Notes under the pieces: generated by a model
Database searches by the model: none
Told to the model about the DNA's origin: nothing
The model's input: only the letters and a program-made list of their open reading frames with translations
Shown: positions 52,901 through 64,000 of the stretch, in pieces
How positions within the stretch are numbered: the stretch's first letter is position 1
Layout: every line of letters starts with the position of its first letter
Origin: Chrysomallon squamiferum
Taxonomy: Eukaryota; Mollusca; Gastropoda; Neomphalida; Peltospiridae
Length of the DNA: 64,000 bases
Direction: 5' to 3'
Assembly: GCA_012295275.1 (NCBI GenBank)
Contig: CM022673.1
Location: forward strand, 28,978,136-29,042,135
Program-made: the position numbers and the translations under genes

Positions 52901-55900
52901 TAAATAATATCTTATCTGTTTATTTTGTCTATATGTCTGTCTGTCTGTGTGTCTGTTTATTTCAGTGTATCATTCTATTTACCTACCTACCTATCTGTTT
53001 ACCTACGAATAAACGTATCTATCTAGGTACCGATTTACCTACCGTTGTGTCAGGGAAAATGGAACTCGGATCAAACTGAAGACAGGTGATAAAATCAGTG
53101 ATGAAACATTTACCAGCGCAAGCCGAAAAATATTTTTGTATTTTAATACAGAACTGAATTAAAATTTTATTCATGAATTCGAGGTAATCGGTAAAAGCCA
53201 AGAGTATTTTTTTCTCTCTCTTAGGTCTTTTTTTAATACAGGAGCGATATATAAATTTGTAAATATTTATTTCATAATTAAAACAGAACTTTGAAAATAT
53301 ACGGGTCTGCGGTCCTAAAATAATGAGGCTTTATTCCAGTATTAGTTGAATAAACAGCAACCAATCATTGCAAGATCAAATTAAAAAGTATGAAATGCCT
53401 GAACAAACAACTAAATCAAAGAAAACTGACCACACAAAGCTGTTGAGGTGAATATTATGTTTTGTTTACATTTCTGATTTTTCTGTTTGGGGCGTGTGCT
53501 TCAACAACACCAGTCTCAGCACGCCCTTGGAGCAGTTCAAATAAATATCTGCGTGAGAAAACTTCAATTGTACTTGGAACGTCTTTGCTGGTTTTACACA
53601 CGAGTAACCACGGGATCCTTGCTGCGGCGTAGTCTTCCCTTTCGTTATTTATAATTAAAAATATTACGAATATCCAAAACAGATGGAGCCTCCCCTTTTC
53701 GTACATCTTGGATCCGCTCCTGGTTTGGTTTACGTCATTAAAAAACATGGGTACAAATGAGATCCTTGTGGTTGCACAGGCGAGTCAAAGAACGTAAAGG
53801 TTGATCTAATTTTAGGTAACAATATAAATGCCACTAAGACTAATTCATCACAAACTGCAATACAGCTTTCAGGAGTCGTGTAAAAATAGATTGCTATGGA
53901 TGCATGTTTATTTTCTATTGCTCAATTTGTGTTCACCGTTTCTATTTTAACAAATACAAGCGATAAAATATCTCTTTCTCACTGAATTTTTAAATAAATA
54001 AATCTTTAGGATTAAAGGTCATTAGATCTCATATGTGGCTGTTACAATTCAGAATGTAGATAATAATGATATACAGAAAAAAAACCTGTTATTTTTAACA
54101 CTAATACAGCAATTCGTCACGTAAATGAAGACGTAATACACAGAGCTAAAAATACACAAACTGCATGCATAATTTATTGAACCTTTCAAGAACACCAAAT
54201 GTGCAGTCTCTCAAAACAGACGCACACATGGACTGAAATTATTCTCAAGAAATTATCGTAATGCTATAACGTACATTCAGCAAAAAATAATAAGATATAA
54301 AAGGTTGGCTGCTCTTGTACGGGGGAAATTGTGATTCTTAACTCCTTTATGTCAAGAGAAAGAAAAACAAATGATAATGACGACCATACTGTAATTCCGC
54401 TGGGACCGTCTGAATTCTGGGTAATCTGTCATTTTGGGAGATTCTCATTTCTTAACTTTTTACAGATTATGAAGCAGGAAACCGACTTCCAAAAATATTT
54501 TCAAATATTATTTTTGGAACATGGATGTTAACATTAAAAAATTTCAATAATATATAGGTTTCCTTTTGTTGAACAGTTCTATATTTAACAAATAGATTAA
54601 TTTTGTCGTTGTTGTTGTTGTTGGTGTTGATTATGATGATAATTAAGATGAACTGTATTTTGAGCAACATAACAGAAGACACACCAAAATCAACGCAGAA
54701 ATGATGATGATGATGATGATGGCGGGTATACTTATATTACAATGAGCTTTGTAGAATTAGAAAACAATATCATATGTTTGCTGAAGACAGTAACACAGAA
54801 CATAATTTATTAGACATTTGATATTATAATGGTTTGTAACAGTATGAATAACTGGCTTTATAATTAGAGACACACTAAACAGAGAAACCACACTTAGCTG
54901 TATGTATGACTTGATCATAACAGAATGCAGCCATAATATATATATATATATGTGTGATATTTGGACACGACATTTATCACGGTACAAACTGCATGCATAA
55001 TCGTAACATCAGACGAAGCGAGTTATAATTGTTCGTTAACACGAAGAACATTAATAAACATAACATTTTTATCCCGGATTGTAAACCGATTCGTAAATGT
55101 CTTCGAGAAAATTTACGAAATGTAGAACACTCTGTCTTTCGATGAGCAACCTTTTGTTATCATCATTATCGTCGTTGTCGTAACCATTATTACCATTGTT
55201 GATGTTATAGTTGTGCTGCTATTGCTGTTGTTCTGATCTATTTTAGATTCTCTATCATACAATACCATTTTAGAGACGAACTACTGTTTGTTTTGTCAAC
55301 TTTCATTATTTTCATTAAAGTTATTTTGCACGCTGTTTTAAAGCCATTTTTTTTTTCTCTGCTGTAAACACTAAATGTATGAAATGGCAACAAGAATGAG
55401 TCTTTGTATATATGAAAATAGTGACGATAATCTGTTGTGATAGTTATTATCAAAACTGACATTTAAATGTCAGCGGATCGGATAAAATGTCAGTGGATAC
55501 AAGTGTCACAACATTGTCACGTACGTTACTAAAAGTGATTTTCTGTGGTATTACAAGAATGCCTTTCATCCGGTACTCATCTGCATATTAGAAATACAAA
55601 AACGTAATTGTGGGGGTGTCAACAAAACAGTGTGCAAAACGTTTTTTACAGTTCCAAATGTCTTTACATTCTTGTCCTACTTTATCATTAGGAAAGGCCG
55701 CCTCCACAAAACAGTAATATAGAAAGAAAAAAACTACTTAGATTTTATTTTCAGAAAAAAAATAGACAAAAATACATACAATGAAATGGATACGTTGCTA
55801 CACGGCTGCTCTAACACAGTCTTACAAACGTCTTTTCTGTCGTAGAGCGGTTTTGTTACAGTACTGAAACGTTCATCAACCTTTCAACAGAAAACTGTGA

Positions 55901-57348
55901 TCTCGAGCGTTGAAAAAACAGACCCGAGTCTCGTTCAGTTTGCAGTTTTAGATCCAAACTTCGCGACCTCCCTGACACGTGATGGACGGGCGGACTAATA
56001 CCCTCAATTTGTATCACGCCTTGAGGTTGTGAAGGGCTGAACTCTCGCCAGCAGACTCTTGTACTCACTGCATAAAAATGATCATAACTCACGTTCACGT
56101 TCGTGAAAGTGATACCAGCAAGTCCGCCATGTTGATGTATGACTGCATGCTTGACCACGACAAGTGGTATTTTGTTTCAAAATTTTATCTCTACACACCC
56201 AAAAAAATAAATAATAATAATAATGATAATAATAATTTGACATGATGCCGCACCTGTTTCACAAGTTTCAAATATTCCAGAGCAATATTCTTTGATTCTG
56301 TATGTTTTGTTATCTTTGTCTAAATAAACAGAATACTTGTATGAAGTCAGCATAGGCAGATTCTTTTTCTTCTTCTTCTTAAATGATAAAAGTTTTAACT
56401 TAAGTTTGGCAAAAACAGTTTATCAGTATTTTATCACCAAAATACGTTACAACTTTATCCACAGTTCAAATACGTTATATGACAATCCTAGATGGACTTA
56501 TCACTGGATATTTTGGTTAAGCTTTCTAAGATTAGGTGTGTGTGTGTGTTTGTTACAATCATTTCAAAACATGAAAGTTAATAATAACAAATAAATGAAG
56601 CAACACAGAAAGAAGCAAGCAAACAAATTATCAAACAACAAAAACAAACAAACAAACAAACAAGCAAAAATAAATAAATAACTAAAAAGCGGCGCAGCTA
56701 GGCTATTTCTGGATCAAGGGCAGTTTTCTGTTATTTTCGTCTGAGCTGATATTATTGCAAACTTGCTGGTTCATCGAAAGATTTCACAAGTTAGCGAAAC
56801 ATAAAAAAACGAACGCACTCGCTTGCACAAATATCACGCGCGCGCACACATACATAATGATTATAAAAAGAAGTCTTGACACACTGGAATGTGCATGTAA
56901 ATCTGGTTGGTATTCACTGAACATATCTTCTTTCAAGCCGTAGCTTAGCAACAATAGTTAAGCCAATACACAACACATCGCTCGTAGTTGAAGCAATATC
57001 ATATTTATGTTTTGTTATTTTGCCTTTTCTGCAATACAACATGTATACAAACGTGTAGGTTTAATGATGATGTTGAAAGAAGAGTTTTTAAGTAGGGCGT
57101 GTAACATTGTTTTAAATTTTAAAAAGTAATTTTATAGTCGTAATTTGATCTCTCATCTTGGCAAGTGGGAGGGGTTTTGTTTGTTTAATTTTGTTTAGAT
57201 TTTTGTTTGTGATCTCATAAATACGTTTATCTGGAAACAATGCGTGGTTAGAACGAAAAAAAACATCCAGTGGAGTATCTGAACTGATCTTTCAGCTAAT
57301 GATCCCAGCTCTAAGTATTTAATTTTTAACGATTTATTGTAATGTTGA

Positions 57349-57406
<58 letters not shown>

Positions 57407-57420
57407 ATTATTATTATTTA
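57349..57420. repeat. (ATT)n microsatellite
   Basis: About 22 ATT units with one AATATT interruption, about 370 bp upstream of the exon with the UNC5-like start codon. Confidence 0.96.
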
Positions 57421-57875
57421 TAAAAACCAGTCAGTCAGTATATGTTTCATACATTCACGTTGTCCATTTTCCATTTTATTTTATTCATTACTTAACCACT
57501 GAGTATTTTATTTGATATTTGATTCTTCCTCCATCCTCGCTTATCTTTCGTATCTCGAGAACCCATGATCGGTGTAATTTACTTAGCTTTCTCTCCCAGA
57601 GAAAACATAATACGTATTTTTCTTTTTTTCTTTACGTAAACGTTGTGTCAGAATAACATTTCTTGTGTACGTACGTCTTTCTTGTACTGTTATCTCAGTT
57701 CTGTACAAGCATGTCATTTACATAATCTTTGTTTGCTGACACAAACGAATTATACTGTTTTTTTATGCTAATGTTTTTTATATTTCTTGCAGACTGAAGA
57801 TCTATTACTCGTTGCGGAACGAAGGGACAGGGAGTTAGCGATCCATTCAAGACAGATAGGGCAGGGGGAATCACG

Positions 57876-63974
<6,099 letters not shown>

Positions 63975-64000
63975 GTACATATCCATAAATATTATGCTGA

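Larger units (their letters stand above)
35327..57792 (+). other. Probable first intron of the UNC5-like gene (about 22.5 kb), no recognised internal gene
   Basis: It holds microsatellites, two SINE-like sequences (38.05-38.23 and 41.33-41.46 kb), a possible third at 49.35-49.5 kb, a TATA-containing GC-richer island at 45.25-45.45 kb and GC-richer stretches near 46.6-46.9, 47.3-47.6, 50.65-51.0 and 55.8-56.15 kb. The open frames of 60-132 codons here match no family I know. The long first intron would be a natural place for enhancers, but none can be shown from a single sequence. Confidence 0.5.

Noticed and set aside
53455-53748. 97-codon minus-strand frame with a hydrophobic segment
   Set aside because: It has a hydrophobic stretch near residues 23-33, but no signal-peptide layout, promoter or exon framing.
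55856-56158. 100-codon minus-strand frame in a GC-richer patch
   Set aside because: No known family and no supporting splice sites. It may instead be part of a regulatory element, which cannot be shown here.

Overview
The window is nuclear DNA of an animal, most probably a mollusc or another lophotrochozoan. It is AT-rich and full of microsatellites. Its coding exons are split by introns of hundreds of bases to more than 20 kb with GT/AG borders. Several decayed SINE-like sequences match a central segment that I recall from bivalve and gastropod SINEs. No species can be named from the sequence alone.

Two protein-coding genes are well supported and point away from each other. On the minus strand (about 14.24 kb down to 5.92 kb) lies a complete gene for a PRAS40/AKT1S1 (Drosophila Lobe)-like mTORC1 regulator. 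Eleven coding exons join in consistent phase to 371 residues, ending in the Akt-type motif RPRLNT. On the plus strand, a probable non-coding first exon (ending at 35326) is followed by a 22-kb intron. After it come five coding exons (57876-63974) of a netrin-receptor UNC5-like protein: signal peptide, Ig1 with four cysteines, Ig2, then the start of a third, Ig1-like domain. This gene runs off the right edge.

Between them, roughly 14.3-34.9 kb is intergenic. It contains a 2.54-kb hAT DNA transposon (26693-29236) with an 8-bp target-site duplication, a frameshifted transposase and a tandemly duplicated 5' end. It also holds tRNA-derived/SINE remnants and long GA, CT, AAT, CAA and TAG microsatellites. 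The left 5.9 kb holds no recognised coding exon and may include the PRAS40-like 3' UTR. Most open frames of 60-150 codons here are chance or microsatellite translations and are not annotated as genes.

The observations most worth following are: (1) a tandem array in the PRAS40-like gene, about 11 units of about 57 bp, made by amplifying the intron/exon 10 junction, so each unit carries a copy of the 3' splice site; (2) the third Ig domain where UNC5 should enter its thrombospondin repeats; (3) the N-terminal extension of the PRAS40-like protein with CxC and CxxC motifs; (4) the duplicated hAT end; (5) a TTTA microsatellite that itself forms the 3' splice site of the UNC5-like Ig1 exon. I saw no CRISPR array, operon, rRNA or intact tRNA gene.
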